Assembly: GCF_030052815.1 (NCBI RefSeq) | Contig: NC_079498.1 | Span: forward strand, 75,626,992 to 75,690,991 | Length of the DNA stretch: 64,000 bases | From: Hevea brasiliensis | Taxonomy: Eukaryota; Streptophyta; Magnoliopsida; Malpighiales; Euphorbiaceae | Reading direction: 5' to 3' | Shown: positions 46,578-58,465 of the stretch, one piece after another | Layout: every line of letters begins with the position of its first letter | Position numbering within the stretch: the first letter of the stretch is position 1 | The notes under the pieces: generated by a model | What the model was told of the DNA's origin: nothing | Database searches by the model: none | What the model saw: the letters and a program-made list of their open reading frames with translations, nothing else | Program-made: the position numbers and the translations under genes

Positions 46578-46734
46578 TTCCAAAGAAAACAAAGAACTTA
46601 AACTAAAAAGAAGATCAAAGCCCTTACCGGAGTCTGATCGGCGTCGGAAGAACTTGAGTAAACGAGAGAACTTTGAGGTTGCGAGCGAGAGAGTGAAAAT
46701 GACATGCAGGAGCAAATGGCTAACCCCTCACCCC

Positions 46735-46742
46735 TATTTATA
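46735..46742 (-). promoter_or_regulatory. TATA box for the antisense LTR gene (3' LTR)
   Basis: TATAAATA on the minus strand, identical to the 5' LTR box and at the same distance from the ATG. Confidence 0.6.
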
Positions 46743-48137
46743 CTCGTCCGAGCATTTAATGCTCACGAGGTTCCAGGCAGCGCATCGGTTAGCGGGACTC
46801 GCCAGCTGTTCTGACACGTCTCACGAATATTCCCAAGATTCCATAAAGAGATCAGTTAATTATAGAGCGGTAGATTCAGGTCTTTCGAATTACAGATCGG
46901 ATAATCATATTAGAGCTCGGAAAATAATTAATAAGATAATAATTGGCAAAATAAAATCTTTATTTCCAAAAGATTGGATTACATCATTTGGGCGATCTCA
47001 AGAGATCGGAGTACATTTCCAAAAATCAGATTACATCATTTAGGCGATCTCAAGATCGGATTACATCTGATTACATCAAAAGGCCGACCTCTAAAGATCA
47101 GCGGAACATCCTATCTAAAGAAGCCTATGTCAATAGCCAACATTGTGACTGATCCACAGGGTGTCGCCGATCGAAGCTTAACCCGCTGTCGGAACACCCA
47201 ATGTGGAGGGAAACCGCTGTCGGAACACCCAATGTGATGAGAAGCCGAATAAACTCAGTTGAGCGACTCGAGATCAGCAGAGTCGAGGTCCGCAATCCAG
47301 ATCGATCAATTGATCCAGTTCCCTCATCATCATCAGACAAGGTTATGCGATCACCAGGGTCGTAAATTTTCAGTCGGAGAATAAAAAGGTCCATCGGAAA
47401 GGGATCAACAGCTACAATCATGGCCGAAACTTCTGCCGGAGCAGCTAGAACTGGAAAGTAAGAAGGAAGAGAGGAAAATCGAATGAAGAAAGTCTCTTCT
47501 GTCAGGGGTATATATAGGGGAAAATCGGGCATTTATTGTCGAAGCTAAAACGGTGACGCCGGGAATCGAGGGGAAATTAATGCTTTGACCAGACCGAGGC
47601 TGATTAAGGGATCGGAATAATAGAGATCGGAGGATGGGAGATCAGCATGAAAGATCGGAATAGGAGCGTGTCAAGAAGATCGAGAAGGGGGAGGGATCGG
47701 AAGACAAAGAGAATAAGACAAATCCCAAATAACCATCGTCAGAATCAGAGCCGAGGTAGTTAAAGCGTTACAGACGAGATCTCCACCGCACGCCTAAGAA
47801 TCGCCTTAATCTTGACAGTGCCGTGGTATGTCATGGCGATCTGTACATCCCAATCCCCACCGTTGATCTCACTGGTAAGGGCAAACCCGGAACCCTTGGA
47901 TCAAGAGAGAAGACGACAATACCAGTGTCTTTCGCTCTTAGCCCTCAGATCGTTCCGGATAAGAAGATTTGGGACCGTCAGATTGAAAGAAGAAAAGGAC
48001 AAATATTCTGAAGAATGATCTCTGCCATTCATTTTGATTCTCTTTAATTCCTGAACACCCGATCATGTCCTTCAAAATCTTGACCCTCCATCTCCCCCAA
48101 AATAAATCCTGACCCTTCATGCGGAGCACCCGATTCC

Positions 48138-48145
48138 TATAAATA
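48138..48145 (+). promoter_or_regulatory. F LTR TATA box (3' LTR)
   Basis: TATAAATA on the plus strand, equivalent to 30252-30259. In this copy it would drive outward transcription into E. Confidence 0.6.
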
Positions 48146-49157
48146 CCTGCATGAAAAACTGTTCAGGGGACGGGCAAAAAAAGAAAGGTAGTCATTATAG
48201 CGGAAGAACTCTGAAACTTGATTCAGTTTGTTACTCTGCTACTTTGAAGTTTTGATTAGAAAGACTTTTGAAACTAGTTTTATGAAGTGTTTTCTTGAAA
48301 AAGATTCTGAATACTGAAACTCTACATTTTCAGTTTGTTCATTATCTGGTCACACTCTCACTTTTAGTCCTTTATTATCTCTGTCTTCATTCCCATTATC
48401 CAAGCTCAATTTCATTCCACTCGGTTTTATCTTAATCTGATTGCATTTTAGCTAAGCACCCTTCAGTTCACAACGAACATCAGCCCTCAAGATAATCAGT
48501 CTGCTGTCTTATTACCATTTGTCACCCCATAGTTATTTCAATAGATTTGGCTTATTACAGGTAAGAGCTCGTATTATCGTTTTGTTAAGCATTTACGTTT
48601 ACTTTTTACATTTTCTTTGTTCTTTTTATGCATGTGATTTTCTCCAAGTTCATTTAGTGCCAAAGAACTTTAAAGAATGTTACTCTCGAGTTTACTTCTT
48701 TAGTGATCAGTCCGTCATTTTATTAACCTTCGTCATTTCTGAATGCAAATTTTCTAGTTCCTAGTAGCGTGTAAGTGATTGGGGAAAACGTAAGTAGCTG
48801 CAACTTAAGGGTCTCTTTTAAGAGAGAGAACCTGAATAACACGTCAGGAAAATAGCCACAATATTGGGCTGACGTAAACGGCAATTCGACAAGATGCCAT
48901 AAAGTGGAATAAAACCAAAGTAAACGAAACAGAATGGATCGGACATTAATAGGTACTGGTAAAGTGACCTTAGGGGAGGTCGGCAAAATTTAGTCCAGCT
49001 TCTCTTATTTAGTCACAAAATATCAATTAGTTAAAAGAAGCCTTATCCCCAGCTCCTTAGAACGCCAGAATCCTTAGCTTTAGGACCTTATGACATGTAG
49101 CTGAAATTAAAATTCGGGAGATTGGAAAGATCCCATTCAGGTTCCTGTTAATTTAAA

Positions 49158-49640
49158 AGAGATCGGAAGAGAGTTCTTATCCGATTCTCAACTTAAAACT
49201 TTAATTAAATAGAGATCGGAGGAGAGTTCTTATCCGGTCTCAAATCAAAATTTTAATAAATATTTAATAGAGATCGGAGGAGAGTTCTTATCCGATCTCA
49301 AATCAAAATTTTAATAAATATTTAATAGAGATCGGAGGAGAGGTCTTATCCGGTCTCAAATCAAAATTTTAATAAATATTTAATAGAGATCGGAGGAGAG
49401 TTCTTATCCGGTCTCAAATCAAAATTTTAATAAATATTAAATAGAGATCGGAGGAGAGTTCTTATCCGGTCTCAACTCAAAATTTTAATAAAACATTAAA
49501 TAGAGACCGGAGGAGAGTTCTTATCTGGTCTCAACTCAAAATTTTTAATGATTTAAAAGAGATCGGAGGAGAGTTCTTATCTGATCTCAAAAAAAAAAAT
49601 ATTAAAGAGTTCGGAGAAGAGTCCTTATCCAATTCTTAAA
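49158..49640 (+). repeat. U5 hairpin tandem array, 3' LTR copy
   Basis: The same eight units as at 31272-31750 with the same order of variants, so the array existed before F inserted. Confidence 0.9.
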
Positions 49641-50035
49641 TTAAATTTGAATAAAATAGTTCTTTTAAATAAAATTAACACGCAAACAGTAACTCACTAA
49701 GGTTGTCTCATTTACTTATGTATCTGGGTGAATCGAATTTAGTGAAAAATTAAAATCTCCTTTTGACAAAAGGATTAACATGTCCATTTAAGCCCTCCTA
49801 ACTAATACAAAGTTAAATCTACTTACCCTTATTAAGGGACGAGGTGGGGTGCCTAACACCTTCCCCACCCGTCTACGGACCCCGAACCTAGAATCTCGGT
49901 CTTGAAGTGGTTTCGTTTCAATTTATTCTCACAAATGGTTTTCTTTAGTTTCCCTTAAAAACTAAGGTGGCGACTCCTCACTCTTTCCCACTTCGGTGAG
50001 TGATCGTCCAGGCGACCGCAAAATCCCTTACGACA

Positions 50036-50990
50036 ACAGGCAGAGTTTTAAAACAACTCCACTGCACCCCAGAGCAAAACTTAGAAGCTGTCATATCTCT
50101 GTTGCAAGATGATGCTTATGAATGGTGAGATACGGTGTCCAGTGAAGTGCAGTCAGTGGTAATAACTTGGGACTTCTTCCTCTCCGAATTCAAGAAGAAA
50201 TATGTGGGTGCTGTATACCTAGAAGAGAGAATAAGGTAATTCATTGACCTGAGGCAGAGACAGCTGTCAGTGGCCGAATATGAGAAGGAATTCGTCCGAT
50301 TAAGCCGCTACGGAAGGGAGATAGTCCCTAATGAAGCTAAAAGGTGTAAGAGATTTGAAGAGGGACTAAATGACAACATAAAGATCCAGCTCACTGCCTT
50401 GGGAATCACAGAATTTACCAAGTTAGTAGAAGCTACAATAAAGGTTGAAAAAGTAAGAATCAATGAGCAGACCAGAAGGGATAGACAGTAGAAGAGGGGA
50501 CCAGGTCAGTCTAGTTCATCTCCTGCACCTAGGAAGAGGTTCAAGGGTCCACCTGCACAGAGTTCAGGCCAGCCACAAGGTTAGGGTCAATCTCAGGGGC
50601 CCAGGCCACAGTTTACCCCTAGGAGAGGTCAGTCCACACCATCAGTGGGCAGCTCTCCAGGGATGGGGTTCAGGGGACCAGCCCCAGCAACTTCTGCATG
50701 TCCGCATTGCCTTAAATGGCATAAAGGGGAGTGTTGGAGAGTGACTGGTGCCTGCTTAAGATGTGGGTCGATAGAGCATCAGTTAAGGAACTGTCCACGC
50801 AGAACTACTACAGCTGCTCCAACACAAGCAGACAGACCTGCTCCTGTACCACAGAGGGGTAGAAAATCTGACAAATCTGAGGCTGTGGGACCATCACAGA
50901 GGCCTGCGTCTGAGCCAGCAGAGAGGCCTGACAGCAAACCACCTGCAAGAGCTTATGCCATTAGAGCTCAGGAGGAGCAAGATGCCCCGG
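50036..50990 (+). pseudogene. E gag, 3' part
   Basis: Resumes after the duplicated ACAGG with the residues following NRTG in C. The capsid core (FKKKYVGAVYLEER, YEKEFVRLSRYGRE, RFEEGLNDNIK) and zinc knuckle CLRCGSIEHQLRNCP are clear. Stops include TGA at the second W of the DDAYEWW motif (near 50129), one at 50237-50239 in the LEERIR region, TAG at 50489-50491 and TAG near 50582. Confidence 0.9.
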
Positions 50991-51560
50991 ACGTCATCAG
51001 GGATACGTTCTCCCTCTACAATACATCTGTGCATGCATTAGTGGATCCAGGATCCACTCATTCATACATCTGCATCAACCTACCCGCAGAAAGGGGGATA
51101 CTAGTAGGGGAGAGTGACCAAGACATTCTGGTCACTAATCCATTGGGCCACAGTGTGGTACTGAACAAAGTATACAAGGGTTGCCCGTTAAGGATTCAGG
51201 GGTATGAATTCTTGGCAGACCTGATTGAGTTGCCCTTCCACGAGTTTGACGTGATTTTGGGAATGGACTGGTTGTCACGTCATCAGGCAATAGTTGATTG
51301 CAAATTGAAGAGAATTTCTCTGAAAACTTCTGAGGGTAATGAGATCACTGTTGTGGGTGAAAGGACTGATTTCTTGTCCGATGTCATCTCAGCCACAGTT
51401 GTAAGACGAATGATGAGAAAAGGCTGCGAAGCCTACCTAGCATATGTGGTGGATACTAGGCAGGCTAAGTCAAACCTGAGTGATATACCCACAGTAAGAG
51501 ACTTCCCAGAGGTATTTCCTGAAGAATTACCTGGTTTGCCACCAGAAAGGGAAGTTGAAT
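50991..51560 (+). pseudogene. E aspartic protease
   Basis: The active-site block ALVDPGSTHSYICIN and the later [10 protein letters not shown] are intact and in frame with the knuckle. A frame change at about 51575, just after REVEFAIET, separates it from RT. Confidence 0.88.
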
Positions 51561-52830
51561 TTGCTATTGAGACAACTAAGATCTGCACCCATTTTCATTG
51601 CTCCTTATAGGATGGCACCCACTGAATTGAGGGAGTTGAAAACTCAGTTATAAGAGTTGCCTGATAAGGGGTTTATACGCCCCAGTGTGTCACCATGGGG
51701 AGCTCCAGTGCTGTTTGTGAAAAAGAATGATGGGACTTTGAGGCTATGCATCGATTACCGGCAGTTGAATAAAGTGACTGTGAAGAGCAAATATCCGTTG
51801 CCTAGAATTGATGATCTGTTTGATCAGTTGAAGGGAGCAGGAGTATTTTCTAAGATTGATCTCAGATCAGGGTATCATCAATTGAGGGTGAAGGATGCAG
51901 ATGTGCCAAAGACTGCATTCAGGACCCGATATGGGCATTATGAGTTTCTAGTGATACCCTTTGGCCTAACAAATGCACCAGCGGCATTCATGGACCTTAT
52001 GAACCGTATCTTCCATCCACACTTAGATCGATTCGTAGTGGTCTTTATTGATGATATTTTGGTGTATTCCAAGACCAGGGAAGAACATGATGAACATTTG
52101 AGGATTGTTCTGCATACCCTGAGAGAAAAGAAGCTGTATGCTAAGTTGTCCAAGTGTGACATCTGGTTGAATGAGATTGCATACCTTGGACACATAGTGT
52201 CAGCTGATGGGATTAGGGTGGATCCCAAGAAAATAGAAGCAGTGATAGAATGGAAGCCTCCCAGGAATACAACTGAGGTCAGAAGTTTCTTGGGGCTAGC
52301 TGGGTATTACAGGAGATTTGTGAAGGGATTTTCCTTAATAGCTGCTCCAATGACTAAGTTGTTACACAAGAATGTCATATTTGACTGGAATAACAAGTGT
52401 CAGACCAGTTTTGAGAAGTTGAAGGCTATGTTGACAGAGGCACCAGTGTTAACACAGCCCGGAAAGGACTTTGTGGTCTACAGTGATGCCTCTCATAATG
52501 GGTTAGGGTGTGTATTGATGCAAGAGGGGAAGGTGGTCGCTTATGCTTCCAGGCAGCTAAGGCCACATGAACAAAATTACCCTACTCATGATCTAGAGCT
52601 TGTAGCAATTATCTTCGCACTGAAGATATGGAGGCATTACTTGTATGGTGAAAAGTGCTACATTTACACGGACCACAAAAGCCTGAAATACTTGCCAACC
52701 CAGAAGGAGCTCAACCTTAGACAGAGACAATGGATTGAGTTCCTGAAGGACTATGATTGTGTAATTGACTACCATCCTGGGAAGGCAAATGTAGTTGCTG
52801 ATGCTTTGAGCAGAAAGTCCATCACAGCTT
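51561..52830 (+). pseudogene. E reverse transcriptase and RNase H
   Basis: From 51657 a 405-codon ORF holds [41 protein letters not shown], catalytic FIDDILVYS (residues 130-138) and the thumb. RNase H (from about 52458) has [20 protein letters not shown] and VVADALSRK, so all four acidic residues are present. Breaks: the frame change near 51575, TAA just before 51657, and a frame change near 52845 after the RNase H. Confidence 0.92.
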
Positions 52831-52845
52831 TGAGATCATCTATCT

Positions 52846-54204
52846 TTGGTTCGAGATGGAGCTATTTTGGCTGAGTTGCAAGTGAGGCCAAACCTTTTAC
52901 AGCAGATTTTAGATGGGCAGAAGGTAGATGAGAAGCTAATGGCTCTTATGAGCAAAATCTCAGAGGGAAAAGCAACTGATTATGGGGTGAAAGCAGATGG
53001 GTGTCTGTATTACAAAGGAAGACTGTGTGTACCAGATGATGGGGAATTGAAGGCCAGTATTCTAAAAGAGGCACACACCAGTGTATATGCTATGCACCCA
53101 GGAAGTACAAAGATGTATCATGATCTGAAGCTTCAGTATTGGTGGCCTGGTATGAAGAAGGAAATAGCTGACTATGTGACTAAATGCTTGACATGTCAGC
53201 AAGTCAAGGCAGAACATCAAGTTCCATCAGGTTTGCTACAGCCTATAAGCATACCTGAATGGAAATGGGATCGGGTCACCATGGATTTTGTAAGTGGTTT
53301 ACCTCTCACCCAGAAGAAATATGATGCAGTATGGGTGATAGTGGATAGATTGACGAAGTCAGCACACTTTCTGCCGATTAGGGTGACTACTCCGGAGAAG
53401 TTAGCGAGTGTATATCAGTGAGATAGTTAGACTGCATGGAATTCCACTTTCCATCATATCTGATCGAGACCCAAGGTTTACATCGAGATTCTGGAAGAAG
53501 TTGCATGAATCCTTGGGTACACAACTCCACTTCAGCACAGCTTTCCATCCTCAGACGGATGGGAAATCAGAAAGAGTAATCCAGGTAAACAATTGAAACC
53601 AATGGAATTGATATAAATATTGAATTAAAATGATAACAATAACATGAAATATATGTCAGGTCCTTGAGGATATGCTGAGGAGTTGTGTCATTGAGTTTGA
53701 GGGAAGTTGGGATAGATACCTCCCATCGGTGAATTTGCATACAACAATAGCTACCAAGCTAGTATCCAAATGGCCCGTATGAAGCTTTGTATGGGAGGAA
53801 ATGTAGAACTCCAGGTGTCTTTGGGTGAATTGGGCGAAGACAAGCGGTGGGGCGGACACGGTGAAACAGACGAGGAGAAAGTGAAACTAATCAAAGCCAA
53901 TCTAAAGGTTGCCTCAAATGCATGTAAATCTTATGCCGACCTGAAGAGAAAAGAAATAGAATATGCAGTTGGCGACAAAGTGTTCCTCAAGGTGTCACCG
54001 TGGAAGAAGGTATTGAGGTTTGGAAGAAAAGGTAAGTTGAGCCCTAGGTTCATTGGCCCATATGAAGTCATTGAACATGTGGGTCCAGTGGCCTATAGGC
54101 TAGCTTTACCACCAGAGCTGGATAAGATCCACAATGTGTTCCACGTGTCCATGCTCAGAAGATACCGCTCAGATCCTTCACATGTCATCTCCAGGGAAGA
54201 AATT
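52846..54204 (+). pseudogene. E integrase, frameshifted and with an intron-like insert
   Basis: The HHCC domain ([12 protein letters not shown] ... CLTCQQ) and the first aspartate (TMDFVSGLP) are in the 52846-53421 frame; a shift near 53390 moves to another frame with [10 protein letters not shown] and GKSERVIQ (GQSERV in C). The 75-bp insert at 53585-53659 follows. Another shift occurs near 53725, and the C-terminal part from 53770 has RFIGPYEVIEHVGPVAY, the normal GPY motif that is altered in C. Confidence 0.9.
53585..53659 (+). other. 75-bp GT-AG intron-like insert in E integrase
   Basis: It splits a site that is continuous in C and H. It begins GTAAACAATTG, ends ATATATGTCAG, is about 79 percent AT and contains an in-frame TGA; precise removal restores the join ATCCAG|GTCC found in C. 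The flanks share CAG, so a short target duplication is also possible. Confidence 0.7.
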
Positions 54205-54381
54205 GAAATACAACCGGATTTGACATATGAAGAAGAACCTCTACGGATCCTAGCTCGGGAAGTAAAAGAATTGAGGAACAAACGGATTCCACTGGTGAAA
54301 GTGCTTTGGAGGCACCACAACACCGAGGAGGCAACTTGGGAAAGTGAAGAGACGATGAGGCAACAGTTCCCTCAACTGTTT
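54205..54381 (+). pseudogene. E integrase chromodomain
   Basis: [24 protein letters not shown] and [12 protein letters not shown], in frame to the stop in the polypurine tract. Same type as in C. It would recognise heterochromatin marks in an active relative. Uninterrupted. Confidence 0.9.
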
Positions 54382-54410
54382 GCATCAGGTAAATTTCGAG
54401 GACGAAATTT

Positions 54411-54428
54411 AAATTAGAGGGGAAGAGT
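54411..54428 (+). other. E polypurine tract
   Basis: AAATTAGAGGGGAAGAGT, identical to that of C, directly before TGTAACACCC. It contains the pol stop codon. Confidence 0.88.
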
Positions 54429-57400
54429 TGTAACACCCTCCCGGTAGCAACTCTGTACATTCTACTGTTCCGGTGACCAGTGTTGTTCCGGACAGCTAGA
54501 ACGTCCGGAAAAATATTTAAACTAAAGTGAGGAACCATAATTAACTCAAATATTAATAAGAAAAATTTAGGAAAAATTTTAGAAATAAAATACAACCAAG
54601 TTAAACGAGCTGGTGCCCTAGCGATGGGTAACTCAGAGGGAAGTTGCGGTTCTCGCAACTAGGAGCCCTAGACCCAGGGAAAAATTATAAAATAATTTTT
54701 GGGACTCCAGAGAAGGGTCATTGAGGTCCCTATGGCATTAGAATGCCAAGAAAATATTTAGAAAAATTTTTCAATCGGTACAGACAATTTTGACCCGTTA
54801 AGCCAAACGGAGGGCATTTTGGTCATTTCGCCTTCAGAGGTGATTTTTGGCCGACTTGTCCAGTTGAGTAAATAATTATTATGACATAAAATATGAATAA
54901 ACATTACTAAAAATTAAATTGAAAATGAGTAGTGAAGAAAAGAAAAGAAAATGAGAAAAAAGGCTCATTTATGACATCATGATGATGTCATTTAAAAGCT
55001 ACAACCAATCACAATTGAACAACCATTTAACTAACTAATAAAAAGAGATAAACAAGACCAAAAAAAAAAGATCAAAAGCTAGCAGCCATCTCCTTCCTCC
55101 CAAACCAGTCGAAACCCATCCTTAGCCAAACCTCCATTGTTGCTCAAATTGAGCTTGAAATCTCCCAAAAACCAACCTTAAAATCCTAATATCCTTTCAC
55201 AAAAAGTCATCCCCACATCACAAGGCAACTCTAGGCAGCCATAAGAAGTAGGAATTCTAAGGAGAATACAAGTCCAAGAAGTGCCACTTAAAGGTTAGTG
55301 CATCTATCTACTTAAAACCCTTATTTTCCATGTTAGGGACTTGAAATCAACATGAATTTGTGAATTAAATGAACTAAATTTGTGTGTATGCCTACAATGA
55401 ATTTAGGCAGCCCTAAGGAAGGAACAATGATGGAGTGTTTTGATGGACTTAAAGTGGATTAGAGATCATGTTTAAAGCATGTATGCATGTGGTTAGTGAA
55501 TGAGTTAGTAATTAAGGTATGTTGTGAAAATTTATAATGGAAACTAGGGTTTTGAGAGTAAAATGTGGACTTGGCTTATGAAATTGTTAAAGAACATTCT
55601 AATGGTCAATTAGTGACCATTTGAGGAAATTTGACCATAATTTGGACTGAAATATAGCATGGCAAAGTGAATGAGTATGCTGCCCAGTGAGTGCAGCAGG
55701 GTGGCTGTGATTCCAGCCCACTTGGACTGCCATATCTTTGGCTGTGTTGGTCCAATTGGTGTTTTACCAATTGGACATGAAACTAGACTTATAATGGCAC
55801 ATTTTTTCTGAAGAAACCATGCCTAAAAGACCAAAGCAAGAGGACCAAAATTTGGCCCCAATCCGGGTACCCTGCAAGCCAATTCTGCAGAATGACCAAA
55901 TGAACAGTAACTGTTCATTTGGCTATAACTCATTGTAGAAATGGTCAATTGACCTGAAATTTCTACAGCAACAAGTTAAGACATATAAAAACAACTTTCA
56001 TGAAGAAACCTACCCCAAATTATGACCAGAACCTATCCAACAAGACAGTGGCAGTCACTGTTCATGGTACTGTAGATTTGGTAATTCTGCAGATTGGAAA
56101 TCCGGCCAGCTGTGGTTTTTGGACCATATCTGGAGCTACAAAACTCCAAATGGAGTGATTCAAAAAAGTAAATTCAACTAGACAAAATAAGGAACAACTT
56201 TCATGTTTACCATTTCCTCAAATTCCCACTGCAACAGTGCTTAATGAAACAGTAAAGTTAGGCTTCAAAAACTGAAAATTCTGCTCTCTTGGTTTTAAGT
56301 TTAGAAATGGTAATGGTGATCAATTCCAACAAGTTTTAAATGTAAAATGTGGTACATTGGGAGTGTTAAAACCAATGCACCTATTTTCTATCCAAAAGTC
56401 AACATTTTTGTTGACTAATGAAGTGAATAGTGACACCAAAACTTGAAATTCACAAATTGAAGAATTTTAAAGTATCAAATGCCCTAGTATACCTAACAAG
56501 TTTGGTTTGGATAGTTTGGCATGCCAATAGGGTTCAGTTAGCAGTACTGCACATGGCAATATGCCATTCTGTGATTTTATGGCTTTTGGCCATTTTGATA
56601 TTGTGTTGAGACTTGGCCTCGTGCCTAATACTATTCTGACTTGTTAGCCGTTACATTTACTGCCGGGAGATGCATATGTGACCGATGGTGTGTGACCGAG
56701 GTACTAGATACCCGGTGCGGTTACCCGTTTATCCATCCGATCGCTCAAAGATAGGTTACTTGGGCAACCAAATGAATGAAAATGGATAAAGTTAAAGAAA
56801 TAAATGAATATAACATATACAAAACAAATAAGACATATACATTAAATACATATTTATTTTCTGCTATTTTCTTTTATTTTATTATTGCACCACTAAGCAT
56901 CATTGCTTAGCGCGTTGCTTTTGCCACGCGTAGGTTCTGGAGATACTGAACGTGAGCCCAGTAGACCGCAGACTGGGTGAGTCCATCCTGCAGCTCTGCA
57001 TAGTGTCCGTGTCACCTCACCTTCTACAGTGCATTGGTAGGACACTAGGTTTCATTTTGGTGTTTTGTAACTAAATTTTTATTTTCTCATATGTATTTGG
57101 ATTTATGTAATGTATTTTGATGTTCATGTAAATAATGAAAATGGTGTTGGTGAATGAAAAATGTGAATATCTATCTGTAAATTGTACTGGATTATCACAT
57201 GAGATGAATGATTGAGAAATTAAATTGAAAAATGTTGAGTTTGTGATGATATGGGAGTTTGAGAGTGATGAGATATGAATATTGGAAGTGTTTTTAACAG
57301 GTTCCGAAGAACTGTTTTCTCCATTTTTAGCCTGTACTCTGCCGGATTTTCTTTAAAATTTTCGGAACCTCAAATAAATAATAATTTCGATAAATGGCTT

Positions 57401-57529
57401 AAATAAATTATATTTCATAAACTATATTCAAAACTATAACAAAAATTGATTAAGTTAAAATAGAGGGTGCCGATACACCGTGTGACATTACTTACTCGGA
57501 TATACTGTACACGGGTAAGGGGTGTCACA
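54429..57529 (+). repeat. E 3' LTR (3101 bp)
   Basis: Pairs with 22765-25838. It retains the 24 bp lost there (around CTGTACATTCTACTGTTCCGG). The GC-rich patch near 56640-56740 is rearranged relative to the 5' LTR. It ends GGGGTGTCACA, then TTTGT. Confidence 0.94.
56893..56977 (+). other. Three-hairpin LTR module, E 3' copy
   Basis: Stem 1 CTAAGCA/TGCTTAG with loop TCAT (56893-56910); stem 2 CGCGTTGC/GCCACGCG around TTTT (56911-56930); stem 3 CCCAGT/ACTGGG (56957-56977). This is the clearest copy in the window. Confidence 0.65.
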
Positions 57530-58465
57530 TTTGTGTTCTTCATGAAAGTTTTAGGTCTATGTCTCATATTTCTGATGGTAAAATTTCAGATCAATTGGAC
57601 CTTTCTACACTGAGTTATGACCAAATGAATAAATACTGTTCATTTGGTCATTTTGCCCACGCAGAATGCAAGTAACCCAGATTAGGGAAAACTTTAGGTC
57701 AACTTGGTTTGGTTTTCTGGGCAGGGTTTCCCCACCAAAGTTGTGCTGTTATGTGTCTAGTTTCATTTCCAATTGGCCTTGCACCAATTGAACCTCTACA
57801 ACTCCATTTATAGTTGCCTAAACCTGCTGGACTCACAATCGATCGCAGTCACCAAGCGACTCCCAAACTCAAATGCCAAGCCACAACTCACTTCATTTCC
57901 TCATCATACATAGCCAAATGGTCACTAATTAACCATTTAAACTTTTATTCACCAACACATGAACAAAGTCTTAATTTCATACCCAAACCCTAACTCAACC
58001 ATCTCAAATCATGCATTTAACTTGCATTTCATTATCCTAATCATGGAGTTAATATTGAAGGCAGCCATGATACCATTTTACCTCCATGAAAACTTCATAA
58101 CCTACCAAGTACAAGGCTGTCGAAATTTTTGGGAAGGTATACCCATAATTTTTATGCAATTTTCTTATAGATTTCTACTTAATCTCACTTCCTCAACATG
58201 AAACTAAAGGGAAACATGAAGTTTGGTCACTAACCTTGAGTGGAGTTAATTCCAATCTTGCAAGCGCTCTTCTTTTTCACTTCTTTTTGCTCCCAATAGC
58301 TTCACTAAGATGAACTATCAAGTTTTTGTGTTGGGAATTTAGGATTTAGTGAAAGAAAAACCAAGGAAACCAAGCTTTGAAAACTTGGCAATGTAGGACA
58401 ATGGAATGGGTATGGGGCGGCTGGTTTGGGTGAAGGTAATGGCTGAAGGAAACACTGAGTCCAGA
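57530..58465 (-). repeat. LTR G, right piece
   Basis: Starts with the second TTTGT and continues LTR G, resembling the C LTR up to about GGCGGCTGGTTTGGG near 58440. After that the similarity stops without an LTR terminus, so the end was lost where H begins. No gene is seen. Confidence 0.75.

Larger units (their letters stand above)
26283..50035 (+). mobile_element. Element F: Ogre-like (Tat lineage) Ty3/gypsy retrotransposon, 23.75 kb
   Basis: A perfect ACAGG duplication (26278-26282, 50036-50040) bounds it, with TG...CA ends. The LTRs are 5866 and 5857 bp and the interior about 12.0 kb. Diagnostic of the Tat/Ogre lineage are: an extra ORF1 before gag, an intron between protease and RT, an RNase H followed by a second archaeal-type RNase H, and a non-Met PBS. 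Unusual extras are an antisense two-exon gene in U3 of both LTRs, a G-patch domain, and hairpin arrays in U5 and the 3' untranslated region. By eye the LTRs differ by roughly 2-3 percent in their first 500 bp. Confidence 0.95.
44179..50035 (+). repeat. F 3' LTR (5857 bp)
   Basis: Colinear with 26283-32148. It repeats the antisense gene, both TATA boxes and the U5 hairpin array (about 49158-49640). It ends CCTTACGACA followed by ACAGG. Differences are mainly transitions, plus small indels such as those near 45707-45750. Confidence 0.94.
22765..57529 (+). mobile_element. Element E: Tekay/Del-type chromovirus split by element F
   Basis: The TTTGT target duplication is perfect on both sides. The order is 5' LTR (22765-25838), PBS, start of gag, F insertion (26283-50035 plus duplicated ACAGG), rest of gag, protease, RT, RNase H, integrase, chromodomain, polypurine tract and 3' LTR (54429-57529). 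Without F it would be about 11.0 kb, like C. Pol carries several frameshifts and stops and an intron-like insert, so E is more decayed than C. The LTRs differ by about 3 percent over the last 239 bp compared by eye. Confidence 0.95.
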
